DNA of 44,983 nucleotides, from the NCBI RefSeq assembly GCF_913054185.1, contig NZ_CAJXIV010000022.1:1-44983 (forward strand). The letters run 5' to 3'. The position numbers were made by a program, and so were the translations under genes. The notes beneath the pieces are model-generated. The model was not told the DNA's origin. It searched no databases and worked only from the letters and a program-made list of their open reading frames with translations. The stretch is from an uncultured Shimia sp. (lineage in GTDB: Bacteria; Pseudomonadota; Alphaproteobacteria; Rhodobacterales; Rhodobacteraceae). Below, piece by piece: positions 25,376-34,997 of this stretch (position 1 is its first letter; the number at the start of each line of letters is the position of its first letter).

Positions 25376-27259
25376 TTACCCATTCATCTGTTCTGGTTCG
25401 GGTTGAGCTGTGGGAATCTTGTCAAACGATCCCAAGATCGCCGCCATTTCGGATTGATCGCCAGATACCGCTGCCAGCCCTCTTTGCACGGCGTCCGCCA
25501 ATGACATCTGCCGCAGCGCGATTTGTGCCCAGGTCTTACGGTCAAACTCGATGGTCACGTCGACTGTTTCCGGAACGGTTTCGGTGATTTCCACAACACC
25601 ACGGCGGACATGTACAGCCCAGGATTGCCCCAAATCGGTGAAATTGAATTTGGCGACTGCGTTAACATTGGCGCTACCCACTGGATCCACATTGAATTGC
25701 AACAGCTTGAGGTATGTGCCTGGCGGCGTGGACATGACGAGATCAACACCAGGAAGGGTGAAAAATCCGATTTCAGGAGGTTGCGTCCAATCCAGTTTGC
25801 CTTCCAGATGCCGCGCGTGTGTCAGAAAGAAATTGCGCGCCTGAATGCCCGCCTGAGCGGTTTGCCCCATGGCTCGCGAGGCGTCGGCTTTCAGTTGACG
25901 GGCTTCGCCGTTGGTCGGATCTGCGCCAATAACAAAGCTCATGAGTTTAGCCGTGAGATTGTATTTACCTTGATCGAATACCTCTCTCGCCCGTTCAATG
26001 ACGGCATCCACACCACCAAACCCTTGGATCATCTCGTTACCAAGTTCTGCGTCTGTTGGTGGGTGTAGGTCAGCGGTGTCTTCGGCAAACCACCCGACGA
26101 TACCCCGATAAATGCCCCGGATGTTGTACTCATGTTCGACATAGCCAGGATACAGCCACGGGTGTTTGGCAAGATGATCTGGGATCTGAATAGTCTCTAC
26201 CATCTGTTCAGGTGTCATACCCTGATTGATAGCGCGAATGGACTGGTTGTAGATGAATGCGTAGTAATCGCGATGTGCGGTCATCACCTCGTGAGCCTCA
26301 TCGCCGAACAACGGAACGCCGTGGCATCCAACCAGCACAGCAGGCCGGATCGCGCGCATCTTGTCGATGGAAGCGATCATGTCATCTGGCGCACGATAGA
26401 AATCTCCGCGCAGGGTGTACATGGAAAAGGCCATCGGCGTGACGTTTGTGTTGTGCAAGACAAGGTCTTGGTCCGGGAAATGCACGATCAGACTGTCCCG
26501 TGTGTCGCCAACCGCGTGATGGAAAATAACGCGACGACCATCAATCACCACTTCTTCACCATCGGAAACGGGATGCGTCACCGGTAAATGCCCATTGGCC
26601 TGAAGCTCAGGATCGTCAAACGTTGGCTCTGCTGGTCCAACGTAAGCGTCTGGCCCGTCGTGCGGCAAGTAGAAGCCGAGTTGAAGACTGGCTCGGCGGA
26701 ACTGCATGGGGCCAAGTTCACCTGCCGTCAGTAACAAATTCCTGTCGACATCTGGGTGTCCATAAATCGGCAGGTCGGTACCGCGATCTTCGGCATAGGC
26801 TCGCGCCCCTGCGGTATAATGGTGGTGGGAATAGATGATCGCCACAATGGGCAACTCTGTGCGGGTGCGCAGCAATGCGAGGATGTCGCGGCCCATTCCG
26901 ATGTTGCTTCCGGCATCAAAAGCAATGAGCCCGGTCTCGCTCTGCACAAAGGTAAAGTTGCCAAGCATATAGCCGACAATTGACCACACGCCCTCTTGCG
27001 GTTCAAAAATCGTCGCCTCATTGGGTTGGCCGGACAGCCAGTCCACATAGTTGCCATTAGCGATACCGCCGTTGGCAAATTCAACACGGTTGTCGTCGAA
27101 ACTCCCTCGATAGGACATGGGGGGGTGACGTGAGGTATCAGTCGGCGTGAGCTTACTTTTTGCGAATGCATGACCCGCTGTCAATGTGGTGAGACTTGTG
27201 GTGGCCATCATCAAGCCAAGGGTTGGCAAAGATTGCAGGAATTCACGTCTTGAGATCAT
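25376..27259 (-). CDS. Alkylsulfatase-like metallo-beta-lactamase-fold protein, Tat-exported, with altered metal ligands
   Basis: This protein has the architecture of SdsA1/YjcS-type alkylsulfatases: a metallo-beta-lactamase domain (about 80-330), an alkylsulfatase dimerisation domain (about 370-490) and an SCP2-like C-terminal domain (about 505-620). The N-terminus SRREFLQ plus a hydrophobic stretch to AFA is a twin-arginine signal. The usual HxHxDH metal motif reads H145-H-H147-Y-T-A, so the Asp and third His are missing. The later acidic ligand region before MYTLRG reads HNTNVTP, without the usual Glu. Activity on sulfate esters is therefore doubtful. It is the last gene of a four-gene operon and is preceded by an AAGGA ribosome site. 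Confidence 0.85.
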   Translation of the reverse strand: MISRREFLQSLPTLGLMMATTSLTTLTAGHAFAKSKLTPTDTSRHPPMSYRGSFDDNRVEFANGGIANGNYVDWLSGQPNEATIFEPQEGVWSIVGYMLGNFTFVQSETGLIAFDAGSNIGMGRDILALLRTRTELPIVAIIYSHHHYTAGARAYAEDRGTDLPIYGHPDVDRNLLLTAGELGPMQFRRASLQLGFYLPHDGPDAYVGPAEPTFDDPELQANGHLPVTHPVSDGEEVVIDGRRVIFHHAVGDTRDSLIVHFPDQDLVLHNTNVTPMAFSMYTLRGDFYRAPDDMIASIDKMRAIRPAVLVGCHGVPLFGDEAHEVMTAHRDYYAFIYNQSIRAINQGMTPEQMVETIQIPDHLAKHPWLYPGYVEHEYNIRGIYRGIVGWFAEDTADLHPPTDAELGNEMIQGFGGVDAVIERAREVFDQGKYNLTAKLMSFVIGADPTNGEARQLKADASRAMGQTAQAGIQARNFFLTHARHLEGKLDWTQPPEIGFFTLPGVDLVMSTPPGTYLKLLQFNVDPVGSANVNAVAKFNFTDLGQSWAVHVRRGVVEITETVPETVDVTIEFDRKTWAQIALRQMSLADAVQRGLAAVSGDQSEMAAILGSFDKIPTAQPEPEQMNG

Positions 27260-27331
27260 TTCTCTTTTCCTTTTGGGCGACGTCCGACTCTGATCTCGCG
27301 CGCGGCAATGTTCTTTGAATTGTTCAGCCCT

Positions 27332-28453
27332 TTAGCTGTCGAAAATCAAAAATACGTAGGTCATGAAGGCGGCCAGGTGCACTACGCCTTGCAGCGCATT
27401 TGTACGTGTCCCGACAAAGGTTAGGATGCTGATCCCGAGCGTCAAGGACAGAAGCACGATCTCCGCACTGCCCAGCCCCAGCTCAATTGGTCGCCCAACA
27501 ATGCCCGAGGCGATCAACACAGCAGGGACAGTCAAGCCAATGGTTGCGACAGCAGACCCCAAGCAGATGTTGACTGCGCGCTGCAGTTGGTTGCTTTTTG
27601 CAGCATCAAGTGCAGCCAATGCTTCCGGCGTTAGGATCATGGCCGCCACAAGGAAACCTCCAAGTGCAACGGGCGCGCCCAGCTCGCCAATTTTGAAGTC
27701 CACATAGACAGCAAGCATCTTTGACAACAGGACAATGGGCAACATCGCCAACAACAATCCGACAACGTGGTAAGCAATCCCTTTGGGTTCAAGGTCATGC
27801 GCGGACGAGCCACCAACAGTTGGAATCTCCTCGGCAGGCTGTCTAAATATCTCCGGTTTCCCAAGGGTTTGATACGTAAGAAATATCCCGTATAGGACCA
27901 GAGACATCATCACCTGAAAGACCGTTTGAACCGGTGACAAACCTCCCCCTCCTGCAGAAGTGGTGACGCTTGGGAGCACAAGGCTGGTTATGGCAATCGG
28001 AAGCAGCACCACCAAGTACGCGTTCGCGCCTGACAGATTGAAGGTTTGCAACCCGTGCCGCAGGCCACCGATCAAAAGGCTTAGCCCCACAAGGCCGTTC
28101 ATCACAATCATAAGCACAGAAAACATCGTGTCTCTTGCGAGGGTTGGATTGTTATCACCATTGAGCATGACTGCCGTGATCAGGGCAACTTCGATGCCAA
28201 TCACCGACAGGGTCAGGATCAGCGTGCCGAAGGGTTCTCCAAAAATAACAGCGAGGCACTCCGCGTGATGAACAACTCGAAAAACCGTAGTCAGCATTAC
28301 TGCGAAAATTAGCCCGAGCATCACCCAGGATGCACTGGATCCGATAACTTCAGGTTTCAGTGACGTACCGACTGCGGTCATGATCGCAAATGTCACCCAG
28401 ATCAGACCAACCGGCCATTCCGCTTTCAGCGTGTTCCCAGCTGTATTAGCCAT
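27332..28453 (-). CDS. chaA: Ca2+/H+ (Na+/H+) antiporter, ChaA family
   Basis: This is an inner-membrane cation exchanger of the CaCA superfamily. The 373-residue protein shows around ten or eleven membrane helices and the two alpha-repeat motifs: first GEPFGTLILTLSVIGIEVALI (residues about 72-92, in two conserved pieces), and second LTPEALAALDAAKSNQLQRAVNICLGSA near residue 275. It starts 9 bp after the stop of the MFS gene upstream in the operon and lies 72 bp ahead of the sulfatase-like gene. A role in calcium or sodium homeostasis is known for the family; its link to the neighbouring genes is unclear. Confidence 0.9.
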   Translation of the reverse strand: MANTAGNTLKAEWPVGLIWVTFAIMTAVGTSLKPEVIGSSASWVMLGLIFAVMLTTVFRVVHHAECLAVIFGEPFGTLILTLSVIGIEVALITAVMLNGDNNPTLARDTMFSVLMIVMNGLVGLSLLIGGLRHGLQTFNLSGANAYLVVLLPIAITSLVLPSVTTSAGGGGLSPVQTVFQVMMSLVLYGIFLTYQTLGKPEIFRQPAEEIPTVGGSSAHDLEPKGIAYHVVGLLLAMLPIVLLSKMLAVYVDFKIGELGAPVALGGFLVAAMILTPEALAALDAAKSNQLQRAVNICLGSAVATIGLTVPAVLIASGIVGRPIELGLGSAEIVLLSLTLGISILTFVGTRTNALQGVVHLAAFMTYVFLIFDS

Positions 28454-28462
28454 TTTTCTTGC

Positions 28463-29725
28463 TTACCTTTTTTCCGTCGGCGTCAGCTCGACACTTGTTG
28501 TCGGGATATCTTTGTGTTGTGTTTTTTCTGCGTTGGATGCGGAATGATGCCGGATCATTCTCAGCCCGACAAAGGCCGCAAGGGCAGCCATCGTGGCGAC
28601 CAAAAGCCAGAACAGAGCGATGTCCCCGACAATGCCAGACACCGTGCTCGCCAGAAGCGGGCCGGATGCGGCTCCAACCGTGTTCACAAACAACATGGTG
28701 ACAGATGTTGATGCTACGTAAACCGGAGGAGACCGGTCCATCGCATGGGCCGCCAGCAACGAATACATTGTCAGTAGCGCGCCGCCCAGCAGTAGGAACA
28801 CAGCAAGCTGTAGCTGCTGCCAGCCCACACTGGCGCCAAGGATGTAGGCAGTCTCGTCTCCAGACCCAAGGATGGCTATGGCCGCGAGCAGGAGAGAAGC
28901 GATGATGCTGTTGATCAAGATGATTAGCCGGCGATCAAAAAGGTCCGACAATTTGCCCAACGGATACATGAACATGATGCGACCAAAATACAGAACCCCA
29001 ATCGCCAAACCGATGTCGGTGGCTTCAATGCCAAGCACAGCGGCTCGGTACGGCACCACGCTCAATAAAGTTGTCGCAACCATGCCCACGACGAACGAAC
29101 CAACCCAAGCGGTGGGGGAGTCTTTGAACAACTCCTTGATGCGGACATTGGCGACGGCCTTCAGCGGTGGCGGATCGGTACGTGCGGCCGTCAGGAACAC
29201 GATTGCAATGCAGAACAGCATAGAAATCAGAACAAATGCTTCGTTCAGGTCATCCGGAAGGACCTGAATAAGTATCTGACTGGCAACCGACATTGTGCCC
29301 AGGATAATCGCGTAGATCGCGAGAAGCCTGCCTCGGCTTTCTTTGTCAGCGGATTCGCTGATCCATGCGTCGCCGATGGCAAAAAGACCGGCAGTTGCGA
29401 CTCCTGTTAAGAAGCGGACCAATAGAAGGAATGGCACCGCCTCACTCACCGAGAAGGCAAGCGTCGAGGCGATGCAGATTGCCGCACCTGCCGCAAACGC
29501 CCTGACATGTCCAATCGCGCTCAGCCAGCCTGCGATGTAAAAACAGCCTAAGAGAAACCCAAGTGAATAAAATGCGGGTGCAAGTGCTGCTGCCTCTTGT
29601 GAAGCGCCGGTCTCGGCAAAATAGAGAGCAACGAGCGTGCCGGAGGCGGCGGTGACAAGTTGAACTGCAGCCATTGCAACAAAAAGCGATCGCAAGGTCA
29701 GCAGTCTTTCTTTGAACGGGTCCAT
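28463..29725 (-). CDS. MFS transporter (YcaD-like)
   Basis: This is a twelve-helix major facilitator superfamily permease of 420 residues. The segment GDAWISESADKESRGRLLAIY (after helix 4) resembles the conserved loop of YcaD-type transporters, and RIMFMYPLGKLSDLFDRR is the repeat of the cytoplasmic MFS motif after helix 8. The substrate is unknown. Its position between the tannase-like esterase and the antiporter suggests export or import of a product of the operon, which is inference. The C-terminal tail is polar and cytoplasmic. Confidence 0.85.
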   Translation of the reverse strand: MDPFKERLLTLRSLFVAMAAVQLVTAASGTLVALYFAETGASQEAAALAPAFYSLGFLLGCFYIAGWLSAIGHVRAFAAGAAICIASTLAFSVSEAVPFLLLVRFLTGVATAGLFAIGDAWISESADKESRGRLLAIYAIILGTMSVASQILIQVLPDDLNEAFVLISMLFCIAIVFLTAARTDPPPLKAVANVRIKELFKDSPTAWVGSFVVGMVATTLLSVVPYRAAVLGIEATDIGLAIGVLYFGRIMFMYPLGKLSDLFDRRLIILINSIIASLLLAAIAILGSGDETAYILGASVGWQQLQLAVFLLLGGALLTMYSLLAAHAMDRSPPVYVASTSVTMLFVNTVGAASGPLLASTVSGIVGDIALFWLLVATMAALAAFVGLRMIRHHSASNAEKTQHKDIPTTSVELTPTEKR

Positions 29726-29797
29726 CTATTGCTCTTAATTAGGGGGCGTTTTGTTGGGCATCACAGCCGCAGAGGCTGCGCTTGGGCAGCCGTCACG

Positions 29798-31369
29798 TCA
29801 TTCGGGAGTTTGGCATGAGAAGCTATCGGCGGCATTGGGATCGCCACTGCCGTCGTAGGTGACAATGGATGGATGTGCGCAGATGATACGTCCCCCTCCG
29901 GTCGCCTGTCGCGTGAGCGGATCCACGAATGGGGCGTGGAGTTGATCAGGGGCAACGCCCGAGTCGAGCCAATCTTCCAATGCGGCGATGTAGTTGGTGC
30001 CGTCCGGGCCGGGACCATTTGCGCAATGCGTTACCCCCGGCCGAATGAACAAGCGCACATCTTCGTACGCGGTCGCGTCAAAGTTCAAGACATCCTCAAA
30101 GTAATCGATGGTTCCGAAAGCTGACAGTGATCCATCCATCCAGCCATTGTCGAGGATGAGCTTGCCACCTTTGGCCCGGAACCCAGAAAGGTCAGGATTA
30201 TTCGCATCAAGCGTTGTGCTCAGACGCGCAGCGTGAAAAGCAAAATCAGCAAAATCATACCCCTCATAGCTCCATTCGGGATCGCTGTAGAAGAAGTACT
30301 TCATCATCTGCGTTGCGAACCCCCAAGTGGCATTGGGAATGGGAGGCATTTCAAATGCATCACCGTCGCTTTCACCTGGGTGGAAGTCGAGGTCATTGCC
30401 TTCGACAAACCCTCCTGTGGTCCACATCGACCATCCGAGGGGGTTGCCAGGCAGCTCAGCGCCCATCGGCATACCTGGCCAGGATGTACCGCCAAATTCC
30501 ACCTCACGAAAAAGATCTTCGGCCACTCGAACTTGATCTTCTGTTAGACACTGGTTGCTGCCCCCCTCACCGCATTGAAGGCTTGCGACCTCAAAGTCAC
30601 ATTGCCTCGGGTCGTTCAGGATCCCATCCTTCAGCCCGTCTATTGCGTCGCACCTCGCCATGATCGCGTTCCCAATCAGGGCCTGAGCCTCGCCATCAAT
30701 GACAGGAGTGGAGATTTGGGTCGGGTCAGGAAACATGTTCATAGCGTCATAGGTCCAGCGACCGGCCATTTCCTTGGTCCAATAATAGGCTGGCGCCCCG
30801 GCATAGATCCCCTCAAATAATTCTGGAGAACGTTGCGCTACCATCATCGCTTGCCCACCACCGCGGGAACATCCTACGAAGAGATTTCTCTGGATATCGT
30901 CCCCATAGTATTCTGCAATGATTGCTTTGGAGGTGACGGCCGTCCGGTGCACCGCCTGAAACCCGAAATTGACCTGCCGCTCCAGATTATTAAGGGCCCA
31001 GGAAGCTACAATGTTGTTGCCTTTGTGCCCAGTGTCTGTCGTGACGGTCGCCCAGCCGTCGGTAAGGATATTTGCCATCCGCAAAGCTGCGTTGTTGAAA
31101 TCGCCAGAGAAGCCACCCCCACCGCCCATGACGAACTTGCCATTCCAGTCATCCGGCAAAAGGAGCTCAAACCCTGTCTCGGTCCCAAGTTCCCCAACCA
31201 CACGGCAATGAGGGGCGGGAGAGGTCACAGTCTCTGCGGTTAGGATCCGAACATCGGGCACAACTGGGATGTCCGCCGCATTACATTCACCAGCCATCGC
31301 CTCAGAAGTCAGAGCAACACAGACAAGAGACAAGCTCGCCGCGACGTTTATTGGTTTCCTACGACGCAT
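29798..31369 (-). CDS. Secreted tannase/feruloyl esterase-family hydrolase
   Basis: This is an alpha/beta-hydrolase of the tannase family, which includes feruloyl esterases and MHETase. A signal peptide ends near AMAGEC (residue 26). The catalytic set is visible: nucleophile S168 in VGCSRGGGQ, D412 in NGWMDGSLSA, and H448 in GVTHCANGPG. C167 and C449 flank the Ser and His and form the disulfide typical of the family. The lid contains the calcium-binding loop CDAIDGLKDGILNDP (240-254). Length 523 is usual. It is the first gene of the minus-strand operon. The ester substrate cannot be named from sequence. Confidence 0.9.
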   Translation of the reverse strand: MRRRKPINVAASLSLVCVALTSEAMAGECNAADIPVVPDVRILTAETVTSPAPHCRVVGELGTETGFELLLPDDWNGKFVMGGGGGFSGDFNNAALRMANILTDGWATVTTDTGHKGNNIVASWALNNLERQVNFGFQAVHRTAVTSKAIIAEYYGDDIQRNLFVGCSRGGGQAMMVAQRSPELFEGIYAGAPAYYWTKEMAGRWTYDAMNMFPDPTQISTPVIDGEAQALIGNAIMARCDAIDGLKDGILNDPRQCDFEVASLQCGEGGSNQCLTEDQVRVAEDLFREVEFGGTSWPGMPMGAELPGNPLGWSMWTTGGFVEGNDLDFHPGESDGDAFEMPPIPNATWGFATQMMKYFFYSDPEWSYEGYDFADFAFHAARLSTTLDANNPDLSGFRAKGGKLILDNGWMDGSLSAFGTIDYFEDVLNFDATAYEDVRLFIRPGVTHCANGPGPDGTNYIAALEDWLDSGVAPDQLHAPFVDPLTRQATGGGRIICAHPSIVTYDGSGDPNAADSFSCQTPE

Positions 31370-31719
31370 ATTGAGGCTCCTTTAGAGACAATGATTGGCG
31401 TGTTGAGTGGGTTCCGATGGACGAACAAAGTAACGAACTACTACAACCGCCGTGAGATGTTGGCCTTGCAGAAATACATAAAGATCTCAAGGCCATTGAG
31501 AAAGCAAATACATGCGTCTGATTTACGCCTTCAATTTGAGGGCCCTGAAACAGCCGGGCCGAGTGTCGACCCTGACTTTGAACTTGTTGTTGGAATAATG
31601 GAACGGTTTACGGGCCAACAGATGGTACGCACCATTAGAAAACCCACTGCAACTCTCTCGCTTTGACTGGCATGCATTTCTGATAGTCGCACTTTCACAC
31701 CCCCTGAAGTCATGTCACT
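31370..31719. other. Divergent intergenic region, esterase operon / DUF3124 gene
   Basis: This region separates the minus-strand esterase operon from the plus-strand DUF3124 gene and should hold promoters for both. Overlapping small open frames on each strand (31391-31666 plus; 31531-31785 minus) have no recognisable similarity and no good ribosome sites, so I do not call them. No repeat or strong palindrome was noticed. Confidence 0.4.
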
Positions 31720-32241
31720 ATGACCCAAGCAAACGAGCAAATGGACAGGATGATGCCAAGACTTAAAGAGACCAGAGTCTTTCAAAAACTGCTTGCCCTA
31801 ATTGTGCTTGTCTCCGGCTCAGCCGCAGCTCAGGCGGACAATCAAATTGTCCTATCCAAAGGCGGCACAATCTATGTTCCGGCCTTTTCACAAGTCGCCG
31901 TCAGCGATTCTGAGCAGCAGCCCTTGGCAGCAACTTTGGTTGTTCACAACGTCGATACCCGAGAAAAGATCAAGCTGACGGACGTGCGGTACTATAGCAA
32001 GGATGGTACTTTGTTACGCGATTTTGTCGATGAGCCTTTCCCGCTATCCAGCTTTCAATCGAGTGACTACGTGATTGGCATTCGCGAAAACACTGGCGGA
32101 ACCGGCGCTAATTTTGTCGTCAAGTGGGAGGCGCCGTCGATGGTCGTTGAACCAATGGCCAACGCCCTGATGGTCGGCGGAACCGGCACTCAGGGGTTGT
32201 CTTTTCAAACAAGTGGTAAAGTCATCGAGCGCCATCAATAG
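31720..32241 (+). CDS. DUF3124 domain protein, exported
   Basis: This is a small exported protein of unknown function. The family pattern of DUF3124 is clear: TIYVPAFSQV, then a beta-sandwich with LVVHNVDTREKIKLTDVRYYSKDGTLLRDFVDEP, and the closing ENTGGTGANFVVKW and GTGTQGLSFQTSGK. A signal peptide (KLLALIVLVSGSAAAQA) precedes it. The true start may be the ATG at 31750 or 31753 rather than 31720; no choice is decisive. It is followed 103 bp later by an SLC13-type transporter gene. Confidence 0.85.
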   Translation: MTQANEQMDRMMPRLKETRVFQKLLALIVLVSGSAAAQADNQIVLSKGGTIYVPAFSQVAVSDSEQQPLAATLVVHNVDTREKIKLTDVRYYSKDGTLLRDFVDEPFPLSSFQSSDYVIGIRENTGGTGANFVVKWEAPSMVVEPMANALMVGGTGTQGLSFQTSGKVIERHQ

Positions 32242-32344
32242 CCAACATAATTTAGCCGGCAGCAACCAAGCTTCGAAATGTGCCATCCGGCAACCGAGCC
32301 CTACCTTTAGCTATTTGACGTTCTAATTCGGAGAAAACCCAGAC

Positions 32345-33322
32345 ATGATGGGAGACGCAGAATTTGTCTTTGTTCTGATCGCGGTCGCCGGGGCAATGAT
32401 GGCAAGCAATCGGGTGCGATATGATCTGGTTGCTCTCATAGTAGTAATCGCGCTGATTGTGTCTGGTGTGCTGACCTCGGATGAGGCGTTGTCCGGTTTT
32501 GGCAGTCCCGTTGTCATAATGGTTGTTGGGTTGCTCATTGTCGGCGAAATGCTGGAACGCACCGGCATCGCGCACACCATTGGCAACTTGATCTTGGGAT
32601 ATGGAGGGCGCAGTGAAACACGCTTAACCATATTGTTGATACTCGGAGCCGCATTACTCGGCAGCGTGATGAGTTCTACTGCCGTGGTCGCGATCTTCAT
32701 TCCGGTCATTCTGAGGATTGCGGCCGACACCGGATTGCAACAATCCCGGCTTTTGCTCCCGATGTCCTATGCCGCATTGATTAGCGGGATGCTCACGTTG
32801 ATCGCAACGCCACCCAACCTTGTTGTCAGCGATAGCTTGCAAGAAGCCGGTTACGAAGCGCTCAGCTTTTTTAGCTTTTTCCCTATCGGGCTGGTCGTTT
32901 TGATGTCCACCATCATCTACTTCTTGGCCTTTGGTCGCAAGCTTCTAACCGGGTTTGCACACGACGCCAGTGAACAGACAATGGGGCGAGCCAAGAACCG
33001 GCAATCCACACTGCAGTTTCTGGACGACTACGCTCTACTGGACCAATTCCACCTTGTCGAAGTGGTCTCGAAGCCAAGAGCCGACCTTGAGGTGATTTTT
33101 CGTGACAGTGAAGCCAGGGTTCTCGCGCGTAGTCGCCCTTCGAACCAGCACAGTCAATCGGATGCCTTTGTCCCCGGTATGGAGCTTTTACCTGGCGACC
33201 AACTCCTGATTTCTGGGACGCGGGATGAACTGGGCAAAGTCTCAGAACTTTCGTCATTTAAATATCTCGGAGCTGTGACCGAGGCCAACGGAACCCAGTT
33301 CCACAGTGCTGAGCGCAGATGA
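32345..33322 (+). pseudogene. SLC13/DASS-family transporter, truncated by an insertion sequence
   Basis: This is the N-terminal half of a divalent anion/sodium symporter of the SLC13 (CitT/ArsB-like) superfamily with TrkA-C regulatory domains. Present are membrane helices from residue 5, the hairpin block SSTAVVAIFIPVILRI, the helix-loop TLIATPPNLVVSD, and the first TrkA-C-like domain (about 220-310, ending GDQLLISGTRDELGKVSEL). Full-length members have around 590 residues. This frame ends after 325, and its last residues are already inside the IS481-like sequence. The rest of the gene is not found in the window, so it is very probably non-functional. Confidence 0.85.
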
Positions 33323-34079
33323 GGAAGCAATGGTCGTGGCTTTCCGGCGTCATACGCTACTGCCATTGGATGATTGTCTTTATGCGCTTAAGCCAACGAT
33401 CCCACATCTAACGCGCTCTGCCCTGCATCGCTGTTTGCAACGGCATGGCATATATCGACTGCCAGACATGGAGGGCGACAAGCCCAAGCGGCAAAAATTC
33501 AAACGATATCCTATTGGCTATTTCCACATTGATATCGCTGAGCTGCGTACCAATGAGGGCAAGCTGTATCTCTTTGTAGCCATTGATCGAACCAGCAAGT
33601 TTGCCGTCGCGCAACTGGTCGACAAAGCAAACCGCAAGACGGCATGGGAGTTTCTAGAGACCGTATTGGAAGCGGTGCCCTACAAGCTCCACACAATACT
33701 GACGGACAATGGGATCCAGTTCTGTGAACAACCTCGCAACCGGAATACAGCCTATTCTCGACCCATGCGGTTCGACATGATTTGCGCTGCAAATGGCATT
33801 GAGCATCGCCTGAACAAGCCAAACCACCCTTGGACGAACGGGCAGGTCGAGCGCATGAACCGCACGATTAAAGACGCTACCGTCAAACGCTATCACTACG
33901 ATAGCCATGACCAACTCCGCACGCATCTCAGCGACTTTCTCGATGCTTACAACTACGCGCGCCGTCTCAAGACGCTCGGCGGTCTCACACCTTACGAATA
34001 CATCTGCAAAATCTGGACATCCGAGCCAGATCGATTCATCTTAAATCCGATCCACCAGATGCCGGGACTGAACACCTAG
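33288..34079 (+). pseudogene. IS481-type transposase, 5'-truncated
   Basis: This is the catalytic part of a DDE transposase. Counting from the GTG at 33306, the DDE residues are D76 (YFHIDIAEL), D134 (ILTDNGIQF) and E182 (NGQVERMNRT). The reading frame continues upstream of 33306 to about 33288 (residues EPSSTVLSADEEA), matching the family interior rather than a natural start. The N-terminal helix-turn-helix of about 50-60 residues is missing. The fragment abuts the broken SLC13 gene on the left and ends 9 bp before the LysR gene stop on the right, so its terminal repeats are probably also lost. It is presumed inactive. Confidence 0.85.
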
Positions 34080-34088
34080 GGTGCTATT

Positions 34089-34997
34089 CTAGCATCGCAT
34101 TGAAGTCTTTCGTCCACCTGCACCGGAGTTAATTAACATTTCGATAAGCATAAGCGCTGAACCTGGTAGTGCGGATTTATCCCTGAACAACACGGAACGA
34201 TCCCGTGTTGCCCAGGCATCCTCCAAGTCTAGCAAGGTGATGTTCATAGTCTGAGCATGCCGCTTCGCTGCGGATTCCGGAACAACACCGATACCCACCC
34301 CCGCTTCGATAACCCGGCACATGGCTTCGAAACTGCGAACCTGGATGCGTAAAGTCCGGTCATACCCATTTCGCCGATACTGGCGTCGCAGAAAGTCAAG
34401 TAGAGTGCTGCCCTCGTGCAAGCCAATATGCTCATATTCCAGTGTTTCTGAAAGTTTTATGCTCTTGTCTGAGGCTAGAGGATGAGAAGGGGGGGTCGCG
34501 AGCACCAAATGGTCAGTTGAAAACCGAATGGCCTCAAGCCCTTGTTCGTTGATTTCTCCCGAAATAATCCCGAGGTCTGCGCTACCATCGAGGACGGACC
34601 GAACTATGTCATGTGTCAATCGTTCCTGTAGATCGACAGTGACGCCCGGGCGGCTTGAAAGTAAGGTTGCCATGATCTCTGGCAAAAACTCTGTGACCGC
34701 CGTGGTGTTTGCAAAAAGCCGAATATGACCGGCTTCAGAGTTCGTCATTTCCTCTTGAAGAAAATCCATCTGCCTCAGGACCAGACGTGCCTGACGCAAG
34801 AAAAGCTCTCCGGCGGAAGTTAGGCTTATACCTTTGTTTCCCCGAAACAACAGCTGTTGGCCGGTTTCCAGTTCAAGTGCCTTGATACGCGCACTTGCCG
34901 ATGGAGGAGATAGATAAGACTTCTCTGCGCCCCTGGTGAGGTTCCCGCATTCGGCTATGTTCTTGAACAGTTTGAGGTCAATCAATTCGATTTTCAT
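34089..34997 (-). CDS. LysR-family regulator, probable activator of the itaconate/C5-dicarboxylate operon
   Basis: This is a LysR-type transcriptional regulator of 302 residues. It has an N-terminal winged helix (about 4-62: FKNIAECGNLTRGAEKSYLSPPSASARIKALE) and a C-terminal periplasmic-binding-like effector domain. It is transcribed divergently from the hydratase gene, with 103 bp between them, the classic layout for LysR control. The equivalent gene in the Pseudomonas aeruginosa itaconate locus is the LysR activator of that pathway. The last residues (GGRKTSMRC) lie almost against the IS481 fragment, so the natural C-terminus may have been altered. Confidence 0.92.
   Translation of the reverse strand: MKIELIDLKLFKNIAECGNLTRGAEKSYLSPPSASARIKALELETGQQLLFRGNKGISLTSAGELFLRQARLVLRQMDFLQEEMTNSEAGHIRLFANTTAVTEFLPEIMATLLSSRPGVTVDLQERLTHDIVRSVLDGSADLGIISGEINEQGLEAIRFSTDHLVLATPPSHPLASDKSIKLSETLEYEHIGLHEGSTLLDFLRRQYRRNGYDRTLRIQVRSFEAMCRVIEAGVGIGVVPESAAKRHAQTMNITLLDLEDAWATRDRSVLFRDKSALPGSALMLIEMLINSGAGGRKTSMRC

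Noticed and set aside
29798-31369. Plastic-degrading MHETase
   Set aside because: The protein shares the tannase-family fold, Ser-Asp-His triad and calcium loop with MHETase, but these are family-wide features and nothing specific supports that substrate.
31391-31666. A 91-residue plus-strand frame in the esterase/DUF3124 gap
   Set aside because: No similarity, no ribosome site and an overlapping minus-strand frame of equal quality; treated as non-coding.
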